Shown here piece by piece: positions 17,394-28,010 of a stretch of 64,000 nucleotides of DNA. This DNA comes from Massilistercora timonensis. GTDB lineage: Bacteria > Bacillota > Clostridia > Lachnospirales > Lachnospiraceae. The position numbers were made by a program, and so were the translations under genes. The notes below the pieces were generated by a model that made no database searches, had not been told where the DNA came from, and saw only the letters and a program-made list of their open reading frames with translations. Location of the stretch: positions 62,001 to 126,000 of the forward strand of contig NZ_LT990039.1 in assembly GCF_900312975.1 (NCBI RefSeq). The letters run 5' to 3'. Each line of letters starts with the position of its first letter. Within the stretch, counting starts at the first letter, position 1.

Positions 17394-19259
17394 ATGCGGA
17401 AATTAGCATTGAACGATGAAATCTTAATGAAGATCGAGAAGCCTGCCCGCTACATCGGCGGAGAGGTGAACTCGGTGATGAAAGATAAAGACAAGGTGGA
17501 CATCCGCTTTGCCATGTGTTTTCCGGACGTTTATGAGATCGGCATGTCTCATCTGGGGATCCAGATCCTCTATGATATGTTCAACCGCAGGGAGGACGTA
17601 TGGTGCGAGCGGGTGTACTCCCCCTGGACGGATCTGGACGCCGTTATGCGTCAGGAGAAGATCCCGCTTTTCGCCCTGGAGTCCCAGGATCCCATCCGGG
17701 GCTTTGACTTCCTGGGGATCACCATCCAGTATGAGATGTGTTATACCAATATCCTGCAGATCCTGGATCTGTCCGGGATCCCGCTGCACGCTGCGGACCG
17801 GACCTGGGAAGACCCCATTGTGATCGGAGGGGGACCCTGCACCTACAATCCGGAGCCTTTGGCAGAATTCTTTGACCTTTTCTATATCGGAGAGGGAGAG
17901 ACGGTCTACGACCAACTGATGAACGCCTATAAGGAAGTGAAAAAATGTGGTGGTTCCAGACAGGACTACCTGGAGAGAGCAGCGGAGATTGAAGGGATCT
18001 ACGTGCCTTCCTTCTACGAGGCTTCCTACCATGAAGACGGAACACTGGCCTCGTTTACGCCGGTAAATCCTCATGCCGGGGAGAGGATACACAAGCAGAT
18101 GGTGCTGGATGTAACGGCGGCTCCTTATCCGGAAGCTCCGGTGGTCCCTTTTATCAAAGTGACCCAGGACCGGGTGGTGCTGGAGATCCAGAGAGGCTGT
18201 ATCCGTGGCTGCCGTTTCTGTCAGGCTGGCATGCTGTACAGGCCCACCCGGGAGCGGGATGTGGAGGTTCTGAAAGAATATGCCCGCCGGATGCTGGAGA
18301 ATACAGGACACGAGGAGATCTCATTGAGTTCTTTAAGTTCCAGCGATTACAGTCAGTTGAAAGAGCTGGTGCATTTCCTGATTGAGGAGTTTAAGGACCG
18401 GGGGATCAATATTTCCCTGCCTTCTCTTCGCATTGACGCCTTCTCCCTGGACGTGATGGAGAAGGTGCAGGACATTAAGAAGAGTAGCCTGACCTTTGCG
18501 CCGGAGGCCGGTTCCCAGCGTCTGCGGGACGTGATCAACAAGGGACTGACAGAGGAAGAGATCCTGGAGGGCGCTTCTCAGGCCTTTGCCGGGGGATGGA
18601 ATAAGGTGAAGCTTTATTTCATGCTGGGGCTTCCCACAGAGACCGAGGAAGATGAGAAGGCGATCCCTGTTCTGGCGGATAAGATCGCCCGGAGATATTA
18701 CGAGATCCCCAAGGAAGAGCGGAACGGCAAGTGCCAGGTGACTTTCAGTACATCCTTTTTTATCCCCAAGCCCTTTACCCCCTTCCAGTGGGCGAAGATG
18801 CTGCCCAATGAGGAATATATTTCCCGGGCGGCCAGGGTCAAGCATGAGATGAATCAGCAGCTGAACCGCAAGAGCTTAAGATATCAGTGGCATGACGCGG
18901 AGGTGACGGTGCTGGAAGGCGTCTTCGCAAGAGGCGACCGCCGGATCGGCAGGGTGATCGAGAGGGCCTACCAGAAGGGCTGTCTCTATGACGCCTGGAA
19001 CGAGATGTTTGACAACGAAAAATGGCTTGCTTCCTTTAAAGAGGAAGGGCTGGATATCGATTTCTACAATCTGCGGGAGCGTTCCCTGGACGAGCTGTTC
19101 CCCTGGGATTTCATTGATATCGGCGTGACCAAGGATTTCCTGAAGCGGGAGTGGAAGCGGGCCATGGAAGGCGAAGTCACGCCCAACTGCCGGCAGCGCT
19201 GCTCCGGCTGCGGGGCGGCCAGATATCAGGGAGGTGTCTGCATTGAAAGCAAGAATTAA
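17394..19259 (+). CDS. B12-binding-like radical SAM protein, TIGR03960 type
   Basis: A 621-residue radical SAM enzyme. The N-terminal ~190 residues resemble a cobalamin-binding fold (FAMCFPDVYEIGMSHLGIQILYD, IVIGGGPCTYNPEPL). The 4Fe-4S cluster motif CIRGCRFCQAG lies near residue 267. Five Cys-rich residues near the C-terminus (CRQRCSGCGA) may bind another cluster or metal. Family members are widespread in anaerobes and normally travel with a DUF2344 protein, as here; their substrate is unknown to me. The next gene starts inside this one (TTG at 19243), so the two are probably translated together, and a shared complex is likely. Confidence 0.88.
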   Translation: MRKLALNDEILMKIEKPARYIGGEVNSVMKDKDKVDIRFAMCFPDVYEIGMSHLGIQILYDMFNRREDVWCERVYSPWTDLDAVMRQEKIPLFALESQDPIRGFDFLGITIQYEMCYTNILQILDLSGIPLHAADRTWEDPIVIGGGPCTYNPEPLAEFFDLFYIGEGETVYDQLMNAYKEVKKCGGSRQDYLERAAEIEGIYVPSFYEASYHEDGTLASFTPVNPHAGERIHKQMVLDVTAAPYPEAPVVPFIKVTQDRVVLEIQRGCIRGCRFCQAGMLYRPTRERDVEVLKEYARRMLENTGHEEISLSSLSSSDYSQLKELVHFLIEEFKDRGINISLPSLRIDAFSLDVMEKVQDIKKSSLTFAPEAGSQRLRDVINKGLTEEEILEGASQAFAGGWNKVKLYFMLGLPTETEEDEKAIPVLADKIARRYYEIPKEERNGKCQVTFSTSFFIPKPFTPFQWAKMLPNEEYISRAARVKHEMNQQLNRKSLRYQWHDAEVTVLEGVFARGDRRIGRVIERAYQKGCLYDAWNEMFDNEKWLASFKEEGLDIDFYNLRERSLDELFPWDFIDIGVTKDFLKREWKRAMEGEVTPNCRQRCSGCGAARYQGGVCIESKN

Positions 19260-20532
19260 ATTCCGCAAATATGGCGTTATGCGCTTCATCGGACATCTGG
19301 ACGTGATGCGCTATTTTCAGAAGGCCATGCGAAGGGCTCATATCCCCATTGCTTTTACCGGAGGGTACAGCCCCCATATGATCATGTCTTTTGCCCAGCC
19401 TCTGGGCGTGGGCCTGACCAGCGACGGAGAGTATCTGGATATTGAACTGTCCGGCTTCATCCTCTGTGAGGAAGCCCTGCGCCGGCTGAACCAGGTGATG
19501 GTGGAGGGTATTGAAGTGACAAGCTTCCGGGTGATCTCTGAGGATAAGAAGCAAAGCGGTATGACAGTGACTGCTGCCGCCGCTTATGAAGTCAGCCTTC
19601 TGAAGTCTGGGAAGTCTATGGAAGAAACCCTTCCCATCCCGGGAGAATGGAAGGAACGGGCAGAAGCCTTCCTTGGACAGGAGGCCATTCCGGTGTGGAA
19701 GAAGACCAAGAAAAGTGAGAAGGAAGTGGATATCCGCCCCATGATCCTTGGGATGGAAGTGGAAGAGGACCGGATCCGCCTTATGCTGGCCGCAGGAAGC
19801 GAAGCCAACTTAAAGCCGGATCTTCTGATGGAGACTTTCCTTGCCTTTCTGGGAAGGGAGAATCTGCCCTTCCATTACCACAGGCTGGATCTGTATGCCC
19901 GGGACGAGGCGGGAGAGCTTGAACCCCTGGAGGAATTTGGAAGCGAGATCGACACGGTGATCTTCGACATTGGCAATGTGCTTATTGATTTTGCCTGGGA
20001 GGAGTATCTGGATGGCTTCCATTATGACGAAGAGACCCGGGAGGCTGTGGCGGACGCCATGTTCCGCAATGAGGACTGGAACGCAGGAGACTCCGGCCTT
20101 GTGACCACGGAAGAATGGCTGGAGCTGTTCCTTGAGAACGCCCCGGAGTACGACCGGGAGATCCGGGAAGTGTTCGCAGGATTCGGGGCGAGCATCGTTC
20201 CCTATGCATTTACCCGTCCCTGGATCCAAAGTCTGAAGGAGCAGGGAGTGAAACTGTATTTTCTCTCCAATTACTCGGCGGAAATGTACCGGCAGTCAGA
20301 AGAGCAGCTGTCTTTCCTGGAGGAATTTGACGGCGGGATCTTCTCCTGGAAGGAGAAATGCATGAAACCTTCTCCCAGGATCTACCAGGCGCTGCTTGAA
20401 CGGTACGGGATCCCCCCAAAGCGGGCGGTGTTCTTCGACGACCGGAAGGAAAATGTGGAGGCGGCCTTGGCGGAAGGGATCCGGGGTGTGCTCTTCCACA
20501 AGGATATTCCGTTGCAGTTCCTGTCAAAATGA
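19243..20532 (+). CDS. DUF2344 radical-SAM-linked protein fused to a HAD phosphatase
   Basis: A 429-residue fusion. Residues 1-~230 are the DUF2344 radical-SAM-partner domain (KARIKFRKYGVMRFIGHLDVMRYFQKAMRR, GGYSPHMIMSFAQPL). Residues ~233-429 are a complete HAD hydrolase: FDIGNVL, FLSNYS, KPSPRIY and FFDDRKENV are motifs I-IV, of the YihX-like sugar-phosphatase subtype. No Met, GTG or ribosome site occurs at the junction (EEFGSEIDTVIF), so it is read as one chain. The start is set at TTG 19243, 6 bases after GGGAGGTG, because the resulting MKARIKF start matches the family; a GTG at 19234 lies within the ribosome site. The fusion is unusual to me; the HAD domain may act on a product of the radical SAM enzyme. 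Confidence 0.85.
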   Translation: MKARIKFRKYGVMRFIGHLDVMRYFQKAMRRAHIPIAFTGGYSPHMIMSFAQPLGVGLTSDGEYLDIELSGFILCEEALRRLNQVMVEGIEVTSFRVISEDKKQSGMTVTAAAAYEVSLLKSGKSMEETLPIPGEWKERAEAFLGQEAIPVWKKTKKSEKEVDIRPMILGMEVEEDRIRLMLAAGSEANLKPDLLMETFLAFLGRENLPFHYHRLDLYARDEAGELEPLEEFGSEIDTVIFDIGNVLIDFAWEEYLDGFHYDEETREAVADAMFRNEDWNAGDSGLVTTEEWLELFLENAPEYDREIREVFAGFGASIVPYAFTRPWIQSLKEQGVKLYFLSNYSAEMYRQSEEQLSFLEEFDGGIFSWKEKCMKPSPRIYQALLERYGIPPKRAVFFDDRKENVEAALAEGIRGVLFHKDIPLQFLSK

Positions 20533-20579
20533 GGTAAGATAGAGAAGGATAGAATGAAGGAAAAGAGTAGGAGCAAGTT

Positions 20580-21914
20580 ATGATAAAGGTTGTAAAATTT
20601 GGCGGAAGTTCGCTGGCGGACGCCCATCAGTTCAAGAAGGTGGGGAAGATCATACGTAAGGATGGGGACAGAAGATATGTGGTCCCCTCCGCGCCGGGGA
20701 AGCGAAGCCCTGACGATACCAAAGTGACGGACATGCTGTACAGCTGCTATGCCCAGGCCCTTCTGGAGGAAGAAGACAGCCAGGAGAGCTTCGAAGCCCT
20801 TCTTGGGGCCATCCGGGAGCGGTACGAGTCTATTATCCGGGAACTGGGCCTGTCCCTTTCCCTGGAGGAAGAATTCCACAGCATCCGGGAGAATTTTACC
20901 CGGAAGATCGGGAGAGATTACGCGGCTTCCAGAGGAGAATACTTGAACGGACGGATCATGGCGGAGTATCTGGGATATGAGTTCATTGACGCGGCGGAAG
21001 TGATCTGTTTTGACAAGACGGGAAATTTTGACGGAAAGAAGACCCAGAAGATCCTCTCAGAGCGCCTTGCCAATACAGAGAGGGCGGTGATCCCGGGATT
21101 CTACGGGGCTATGCCGGACGGGAAGATCAAGACCTTTTCCCGGGGCGGATCAGATATCACCGGATCTATTGTAGCCGGCGCCGTCCACGCAGACCTCTAT
21201 GAGAACTGGACCGATGTGTCAGGATTCCTGGTGGCAGACCCCAGGATCATCGAGAATCCCAAGGAGATCGATGTGATCACCTACCGGGAACTTAGGGAGC
21301 TGTCCTATATGGGGGCCACCGTGCTCCATGAAGACGCTATTTTCCCGGTCCGTAAGGAAGGGATCCCCATCAATATCCGCAATACCAACGCGCCGGAGGA
21401 CAAGGGCACGCTGATCGTGGAAGCCACCTGCCAGAAGCCCCGGTTCATCATCACCGGGATCGCGGGCAAGAAAGATTTTGCCGCGGTCACAGTGGAGAAA
21501 GCCATGATGAATTCGGAAGTGGGATTCTGCCGCAAGGTGCTGCAGGTTTTTGAGGAAAATGGCATTGCCATTGAGCATATGCCTTCCGGCATTGATACCA
21601 TGTCTGTCTTTGTCCACCAGGACGAGCTGAAAGAGATGGAGCAGAAGGTGATCGCCGGGATCCACCGGGAAGTGGAGCCTGACGTGCTGGAACTGGAGTC
21701 CGACCTGGCATTGATCGCAGTGGTGGGACGGGGTATGCGCACCACCCGGGGGACGTCCGGAAGGATCTTCTCTGCCCTGGCCCACGCCAATGTGAATGTA
21801 AAAATGATCGACCAGGGTTCCAGCGGACTGAACGTGATCATCGGAGTGAGAAATGATGACTTTGAAGCCGCCGTCAAAGCGATCTACGATATTTTTGTCA
21901 CAACACAGTTGTAA
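20580..21914 (+). CDS. lysC: Aspartate kinase
   Basis: A 444-residue monofunctional aspartokinase that phosphorylates Asp to start Lys, Thr and Met synthesis. The kinase domain begins VVKFGGSSLADAHQF and has FSRGGSDITG, NWTDVSGFLVADPR and ITYRELRELSYMGATVLHEDA. Two ACT domains follow (ITGIAGKKDFAAVTVEKA; LALIAVVGRGMRTTRGTSG), so feedback inhibition by an end product is likely. It belongs to the longer subtype with an insert around residues 50-110. It stands 47 bases after the DUF2344-HAD gene with no clear terminator between. No lysine riboswitch is seen upstream. Confidence 0.95.
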   Translation: MIKVVKFGGSSLADAHQFKKVGKIIRKDGDRRYVVPSAPGKRSPDDTKVTDMLYSCYAQALLEEEDSQESFEALLGAIRERYESIIRELGLSLSLEEEFHSIRENFTRKIGRDYAASRGEYLNGRIMAEYLGYEFIDAAEVICFDKTGNFDGKKTQKILSERLANTERAVIPGFYGAMPDGKIKTFSRGGSDITGSIVAGAVHADLYENWTDVSGFLVADPRIIENPKEIDVITYRELRELSYMGATVLHEDAIFPVRKEGIPINIRNTNAPEDKGTLIVEATCQKPRFIITGIAGKKDFAAVTVEKAMMNSEVGFCRKVLQVFEENGIAIEHMPSGIDTMSVFVHQDELKEMEQKVIAGIHREVEPDVLELESDLALIAVVGRGMRTTRGTSGRIFSALAHANVNVKMIDQGSSGLNVIIGVRNDDFEAAVKAIYDIFVTTQL

Positions 21915-21937
21915 GAGCAGATCACAGGAGGCAATTC

Positions 21938-22354
21938 ATGAATATTTTGTTTTTTTTGAAACCCAAGAGCGAACTGGCCTATATTTTTGACTATCACACG
22001 GTCAGACAGGCGCTGGAGATCATGGAATACCACAAGTATTCCTCTGTGCCGATCCTGAACAAGGAGGGGAAATACGTGGGTTCCATCACAGAAGGCGACC
22101 TTTTGTGGGGACTGAAGCGCAAAGGGGTGCTGAACATCAAGGAAGCCGAGGATATCAGTATCATGAAGATCGACCGGCGGCTGGATTACCAGTGTGTTAC
22201 CGCCAAGTCAGACATGGAAGATCTGATCGGAAAAGCCATGGAACAGAACTTTGTCCCGGTAGTGGACGACGAGAAGCATTTCATCGGGATCATTACCCGG
22301 AGAGACATCATTGGCTATTGCTATAATAAAATGAAAGACAGGGAAAACGAATGA
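21938..22354 (+). CDS. CBS-domain pair protein
   Basis: A 138-residue protein made of two CBS repeats (TVRQALEIMEYHKYSSVPILN...GSITEGDLL and KSDMEDLIGKAMEQNFVPVVDD...GIITRRDII), preceded by a short hydrophobic start. CBS pairs bind adenosine nucleotides and usually regulate a partner. The ribosome site AGGAGG is good. Its stop overlaps the next gene (ATGA at 22351-22354), linking it to the amidohydrolase, but no substrate can be named. Confidence 0.88.
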   Translation: MNILFFLKPKSELAYIFDYHTVRQALEIMEYHKYSSVPILNKEGKYVGSITEGDLLWGLKRKGVLNIKEAEDISIMKIDRRLDYQCVTAKSDMEDLIGKAMEQNFVPVVDDEKHFIGIITRRDIIGYCYNKMKDRENE

Positions 22355-23139
22355 TCATTGATTTTCATACACATATGTTTCCAGATAAGATCGCCAAAGG
22401 GACGCTGGATTTCCTGGAGTCGGTGTGCAAGACCCATCCCCATACCGACGGCACCAGCGAGGGACTGAAGGCATCCACGGAGGAAGCGGGGATCGACATT
22501 TCCGTGGCGCTTCCCATCGTCACCAAATTGTCCCAGTTCGCATCCATCAACCGGTTCGCATCCCGATTCCAGGAGGGAAGGATCCTTTCTTTTGGCGGGA
22601 TCCATCCGGCGGAAGAAAATTATAAAGAACAGCTGCGGGAAATTAAGGAAATGGGGATGAAGGGCATTAAGCTCCATCCCGACTATCAGGAGATCCGATT
22701 CAACGATATCCGCTGCAAGCGGGTGGTGGATTATGCTTCTCAGCTTGGTCTGATCGTCAGTGTCCATGCAGGCAGCGACCCCAAGTGCCCGGATGACGTT
22801 CACTGCACGCCTAAGATGGCGGCGGAGCTTCTTAGGGACGTACAGCCGGAGAAGCTGGTGCTGGCCCATATGGGAGGCAATCTTCTGTGGGATGAGGTGG
22901 AGGAATACCTGGTGGGAAAACCGGTTTATTTTGATACCGGAGTTGTACTGGACACCATGGAGGAAGAGCAATTCCTCCGCATTGTGCGAAACCACGGGGC
23001 GGACAAGATCCTGTTCGCCACGGACTCGCCCTGGGCGGGGCAGAAGGAATTTGTCGCCCTCTTGCAAAAAATGCCTCTGACAGAGGAAGAAAAGGAGCAG
23101 ATCCTGGGGGGAAACGCCTGCAGACTGCTGGGAATCTAA
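22351..23139 (+). CDS. Amidohydrolase-family metal-dependent hydrolase
   Basis: A 262-residue TIM-barrel hydrolase of the amidohydrolase-2 group. Metal ligands appear in order: DFHTHMF at the start, KLHPDYQ in the middle, SVHAGSD, LAHMGG and the late Asp in FATDSPW. The family includes decarboxylases, lactonases and other C-C or C-O cleaving enzymes, and the substrate cannot be read from sequence. It overlaps the CBS gene by four bases and is followed 10 bases later by an EamA transporter, which may be functionally linked. Confidence 0.88.
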   Translation: MIIDFHTHMFPDKIAKGTLDFLESVCKTHPHTDGTSEGLKASTEEAGIDISVALPIVTKLSQFASINRFASRFQEGRILSFGGIHPAEENYKEQLREIKEMGMKGIKLHPDYQEIRFNDIRCKRVVDYASQLGLIVSVHAGSDPKCPDDVHCTPKMAAELLRDVQPEKLVLAHMGGNLLWDEVEEYLVGKPVYFDTGVVLDTMEEEQFLRIVRNHGADKILFATDSPWAGQKEFVALLQKMPLTEEEKEQILGGNACRLLGI

Positions 23140-23149
23140 GAGGAATATT

Positions 23150-24058
23150 ATGAAGAAGCTGGCTCCCGTTCTGGTATTGACATCGTCCATCTTGTGGGGG
23201 TCCATGGGGATTGTCACCCGGTATGTGGCTTCCTTTGGATTTACCACTGCCCAGACTGCTGCCGTCCGGATCTGTTCGGCGGCTGTGGTCCTGGTTCTTC
23301 TTGTGCTTTTCACGGACAAAGGGAAATTCAAGATCCAGGCCGGCGACGTGAAATGGCTTCTGGGCACCGGGATCGGAAGCCTCTTCATCAACAACCTGAC
23401 TTACGCGGAGATGGTACAGCGGGCGCCACTGTCGGTAGCGGTGGTGCTGCTTTATACCGCTCCGTTTTTTGTTATGGTGCTGTCGGTGCTTTTCTTCCGG
23501 GAGAAGTTGACCTTCCGCAAGGTCTTCGCATTGCTTCTGTCCTTTGCCGGCTGTATCCTGGTGGTGGGTCTTACCGGGGCGCAGGCCCGAAGTGTGGGAG
23601 GAGAGACGATCCTGATCGGCCTGTGCGCCGGTTTTGGCTATTCTCTCTACAGCATTTTCGGGAAAGTGCTGGTGGGGAAGTACGAATCTCTGACGGTGAC
23701 GGTCTATACCTTCCTGATCGCTGCGGCGGCAACCCTTTTGATCAGCCGTCCCGCGGAAATGGCGGAGAAGGTTATGGGGAATCTGTCCGCCTTCCCGGCG
23801 ATCTTCCTGGGAAGCTTTGTCACAGTAGGGCTTCCCTATCTGATCTATTCCGTGGCGCTGAAACACATCGAGAGCAGCCGGGCGTCCATCATCGCTTCCT
23901 TCGAGGTGGTAGCGGCAAGCCTGTTTGGCGTGGTTCTCTACGGGGAGACTTTAAGCGGGATGAATCTTACAGGGATCCTGTTAGTAGTGACAGCCCTGAC
24001 AATGCTGCAGCTTCCGGCGAAGGCGAAGGGTACAGATTCAGAGAATTTGCAGAAATAA
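23150..24058 (+). CDS. EamA/DMT-family transporter
   Basis: A 302-residue integral membrane protein with about ten hydrophobic helices in two repeated halves, typical of drug/metabolite transporters (SSILWGSMGIVTRYVASFGFT at the start; second half around GFGYSLYSIFGKVLVGKYESL). These carriers move amino acids, purines or other metabolites, usually outward; no substrate can be assigned. It is the last gene before the rplU promoter. Confidence 0.9.
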   Translation: MKKLAPVLVLTSSILWGSMGIVTRYVASFGFTTAQTAAVRICSAAVVLVLLVLFTDKGKFKIQAGDVKWLLGTGIGSLFINNLTYAEMVQRAPLSVAVVLLYTAPFFVMVLSVLFFREKLTFRKVFALLLSFAGCILVVGLTGAQARSVGGETILIGLCAGFGYSLYSIFGKVLVGKYESLTVTVYTFLIAAAATLLISRPAEMAEKVMGNLSAFPAIFLGSFVTVGLPYLIYSVALKHIESSRASIIASFEVVAASLFGVVLYGETLSGMNLTGILLVVTALTMLQLPAKAKGTDSENLQK

Positions 24059-24069
24059 AAGGTTTATGC

Positions 24070-24098
24070 TTGATTTTTGCCATGTTCTATGCTAAACT
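24070..24098 (+). promoter_or_regulatory. rplU promoter
   Basis: TTGATT (24070-24075), 17-bp spacer, TAAACT (24093-24098), directly ahead of the L21 leader region. Confidence 0.65.
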
Positions 24099-24104
24099 AC
24101 ACTA

Positions 24105-24180
24105 GTGTGCCGCACAATGAGGTTTCAAAGTTCCGCCCGCGGGACGGACACCGAAATTGGCGAGTAATGATAATAGGAGG
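24105..24180 (+). ncRNA. Probable ribosomal protein L21 leader
   Basis: About 80 untranslated bases between the promoter and rplU carry GC-rich inverted segments (CCGCCCGCGGGACGG; GTGCCGCAC) in the place where Firmicutes have the structured L21 leader. By analogy it would let L21 repress its own mRNA. The call rests mainly on position; a covariance-model search would settle it. Confidence 0.55.
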
Positions 24181-24186
24181 TGCCAT

Positions 24187-24495
24187 ATGTACGCAGTTAT
24201 AGCAACAGGTGGTAAACAGTACAAAGTATCCGAAGGCGATGTGATCAGAGTTGAGAAGCTTGGAGTTGAAGCCGGGGAGACTTATACATTTGACCAGGTG
24301 CTTGCGGTAAGTGACAATGGACTGAAGGTTGGAACACCGACAGTAGAAGGTGCTACGGTTGAGGCTTCTGTCATTGAGAACGGCAAGGCAAAGAAAGTTG
24401 TCGTTTACAAGTACAAGAGAAAAACCGGATATCACAAGAAAAACGGTCACAGACAGCAGTATACGGCAGTTAAGATCGAAAAGATCAACGCTTAA
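24187..24495 (+). CDS. rplU: Ribosomal protein L21
   Basis: A 102-residue bacterial bL21: [18 protein letters not shown] at the start and the [23 protein letters not shown]-binding tail. The start at 24187 follows ATAGGAGGTG; an earlier in-frame ATG would extend into the leader. It heads the conserved rplU-prp-rpmA row. Confidence 0.98.
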   Translation: MYAVIATGGKQYKVSEGDVIRVEKLGVEAGETYTFDQVLAVSDNGLKVGTPTVEGATVEASVIENGKAKKVVVYKYKRKTGYHKKNGHRQQYTAVKIEKINA

Positions 24496-24511
24496 TTAAT
24501 CGGAGAGATCC

Positions 24512-24844
24512 ATGATTCATGCAGTTGTTTTCAAAGACCAGGAAGACCGGATCAGAGGATTTGAACTCTGCGGTCATGCGGAATACGCACAACCGGGACA
24601 GGATGTGGTGTGCGCGGCAGTTTCCATGCTGGCAATCAACACCGCCAATTCCATCGAATGTCTGACGGAGGATCGGTTCTCCATGACGGCAGACGATGAG
24701 AAGGGCGAGATCCACTATCAGATCGAAGGGATCCCGTCGAAGGAAGCCCAGCTTCTTCTGGCAAGCCTGAACCTTGGTCTTAAGGAAATGGCAGATGATG
24801 AGAACTATGCGGAATATATTGATTTAACAGTTCAGGAGGTGTGA
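24512..24844 (+). CDS. prp: Ribosomal-processing cysteine protease Prp
   Basis: A 110-residue protease between L21 and L27. The catalytic pair is visible: His22 in CGHAEYA and Cys34 in [10 protein letters not shown]. In Firmicutes Prp removes the short N-terminal extension of L27, which is present in the next gene. Its 3' end overlaps the ribosome site of rpmA (AGGAGGT). Confidence 0.95.
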   Translation: MIHAVVFKDQEDRIRGFELCGHAEYAQPGQDVVCAAVSMLAINTANSIECLTEDRFSMTADDEKGEIHYQIEGIPSKEAQLLLASLNLGLKEMADDENYAEYIDLTVQEV

Positions 24845-24849
24845 TAACC

Positions 24850-26491
<1,642 letters not shown>

Positions 26492-26508
26492 GAAGAGGAG
26501 CACATGAA

Positions 26509-26799
26509 ATGACCACAAAGCAAAGAGCTTATCTCAAAAGCCTTGCCATGACCATGGAACCTATTTTCCAGGTGGGGAAGAACAGTATCACTCCGGAACT
26601 GGTAGGGGCGGTGTCCGAGGCCCTGGCGGCCCGGGAACTGATCAAGATCAGCGTTCTCAAGAACTGCGCGGACGATCCAAAGGAGCTGGCTCAGATCCTG
26701 GCAGAGCGCACCCGCTCCCAGGTGGTGCAGGTGATCGGCAAGAAGATCGTCCTGTACAAAGAAGGCAAGGATAAGAATAAAAAGATCCAGCTTCCATAG
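26509..26799 (+). CDS. yhbY: CRS1/YhbY-type RNA-binding protein
   Basis: A 96-residue single CRM-domain protein (KQRAYLKSLAMTMEPIFQVGKN; the RNA-binding GxxG-like loop; ELIKISVLKN). The family associates with pre-50S ribosomal subunits. The start is the second ATG after AGGAG; an ATG at 26504 opens a two-codon frame only. It lies between obgE and nadD, a common Clostridia order. Confidence 0.94.
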   Translation: MTTKQRAYLKSLAMTMEPIFQVGKNSITPELVGAVSEALAARELIKISVLKNCADDPKELAQILAERTRSQVVQVIGKKIVLYKEGKDKNKKIQLP

Positions 26800-26820
26800 G
26801 AAGAGGAGAGAAGGAAGGGC

Positions 26821-27435
26821 ATGAGAAAGATCGGCATTATGGGAGGGACTTTTGATCCTGTCCACAACGGACATCTGATGCTGGCGGACACGGCTTACCG
26901 CCAGTTTAATCTGGATCAGGTCTGGTTTTTGCCCAACGGGAACCCTCCCCACAAGAAAGAAGAGAATATCGGGACAGACGCCCGGCACCGCAGCCGGATG
27001 GTGGCTCTCGCCATTCAGGGCAGAGATTACTGCCGTCTGGAAGAATATGAAGTGCGGCGCAGGGAGGTTTCCTGTTCCTATCAGACTCTGGAGCATTTTC
27101 GGAAACAGTATCCGGAGGATGAGTTTTATTTCATCATCGGGGCGGATTCCCTTTTCGCGATAGAGACCTGGGTCCATCCGGAGCGGATCTTTCCGGCCTG
27201 TGTGATCCTGGCCGCCTGCCGGGACGACCACGACAGTCTGGAGGAGATGAAGGCACAGATCGGGCATCTCGAGACAGTGTATCCAAAAGCCAGGATCCGG
27301 CTTCTCCGTTCTCCGCTGATCCCTGTTTCTTCCAGCGAAATCCGGCGGAAGATCCGGGCGGGCTTAAGTATCGCAGAAGAAGTCCCGGGAGAAGTGGAAG
27401 CCTATATCAAAGAGGAAGAGTTGTATGAACCGTAA
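26821..27435 (+). CDS. nadD: Nicotinate-nucleotide adenylyltransferase
   Basis: A 204-residue nucleotidyltransferase that converts nicotinate mononucleotide to deamido-NAD. Motifs: IGIMGGTFDPVHNGHLMLA (HxGH), FLPNGNPPHK and the late PVSSSEIRRKI (ISSTxxR-like). The ribosome site GAGGAGAGAAGG is strong. It overlaps yqeK by 11 bases. Confidence 0.97.
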   Translation: MRKIGIMGGTFDPVHNGHLMLADTAYRQFNLDQVWFLPNGNPPHKKEENIGTDARHRSRMVALAIQGRDYCRLEEYEVRRREVSCSYQTLEHFRKQYPEDEFYFIIGADSLFAIETWVHPERIFPACVILAACRDDHDSLEEMKAQIGHLETVYPKARIRLLRSPLIPVSSSEIRRKIRAGLSIAEEVPGEVEAYIKEEELYEP

Positions 27436-28009
27436 GATACAGAAAATGCAGAAAAAACTGAAATCCCATCTGGATAAGGAGCGCTATGAGCACACTCTGG
27501 GCGTAATGTACACTGCGGCCGCCATGGCCATGTGCCACGGGGAGGATATGGAGAAGGCCCTGACGGCAGGATTGCTCCACGACTGCGCCAAGTGTATCCC
27601 CGGGGATAAAAAGCTCCGGCTCTGCGGAAGGTATCATCTGAGCATCTCAGAGGCGGAAGCATCCAATCCCAGTCTTCTCCACGCCAAGTTGGGCGCCTAT
27701 CTGGCGGCGAAGAAATACCATGTGCGGGACAGGGATATCCTGAACGCCATCGCAAGCCACACCACAGGGCATCCGGATATGTCCACCCTGGAGAAGATCA
27801 TCTATATTGCGGATTATATGGAACCGGGAAGAGACGAACTTCCCAATATGGCGGAGGTGCGCCGGCTGGCATTTCATGACCTGGACGGCTGTCTCTACCG
27901 GATCCTGAAGGATTCCCTGGCATATCTGAAGACAAGAGATATGACCATCGATCCCATGACAGAGAAAACCTATGGATACTATAAAAAAGTTCTGGGAAAG
28001 GAGGAGTAG
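27425..28009 (+). CDS. yqeK: HD-domain hydrolase YqeK (probable diadenosine tetraphosphatase)
   Basis: A 194-residue HD-superfamily phosphohydrolase. Metal residues: YEHTLGV, GLLHDCAK (HD pair), LLHAKLGA and a later Asp in IIYIADYMEPGR. The YqeK family hydrolyses Ap4A symmetrically. It is the middle of the conserved nadD-yqeK-rsfS row, coupled to nadD by overlap, and its stop precedes rsfS by one base. Confidence 0.93.
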   Translation: MNRKIQKMQKKLKSHLDKERYEHTLGVMYTAAAMAMCHGEDMEKALTAGLLHDCAKCIPGDKKLRLCGRYHLSISEAEASNPSLLHAKLGAYLAAKKYHVRDRDILNAIASHTTGHPDMSTLEKIIYIADYMEPGRDELPNMAEVRRLAFHDLDGCLYRILKDSLAYLKTRDMTIDPMTEKTYGYYKKVLGKEE

Positions 28010-28010
28010 A

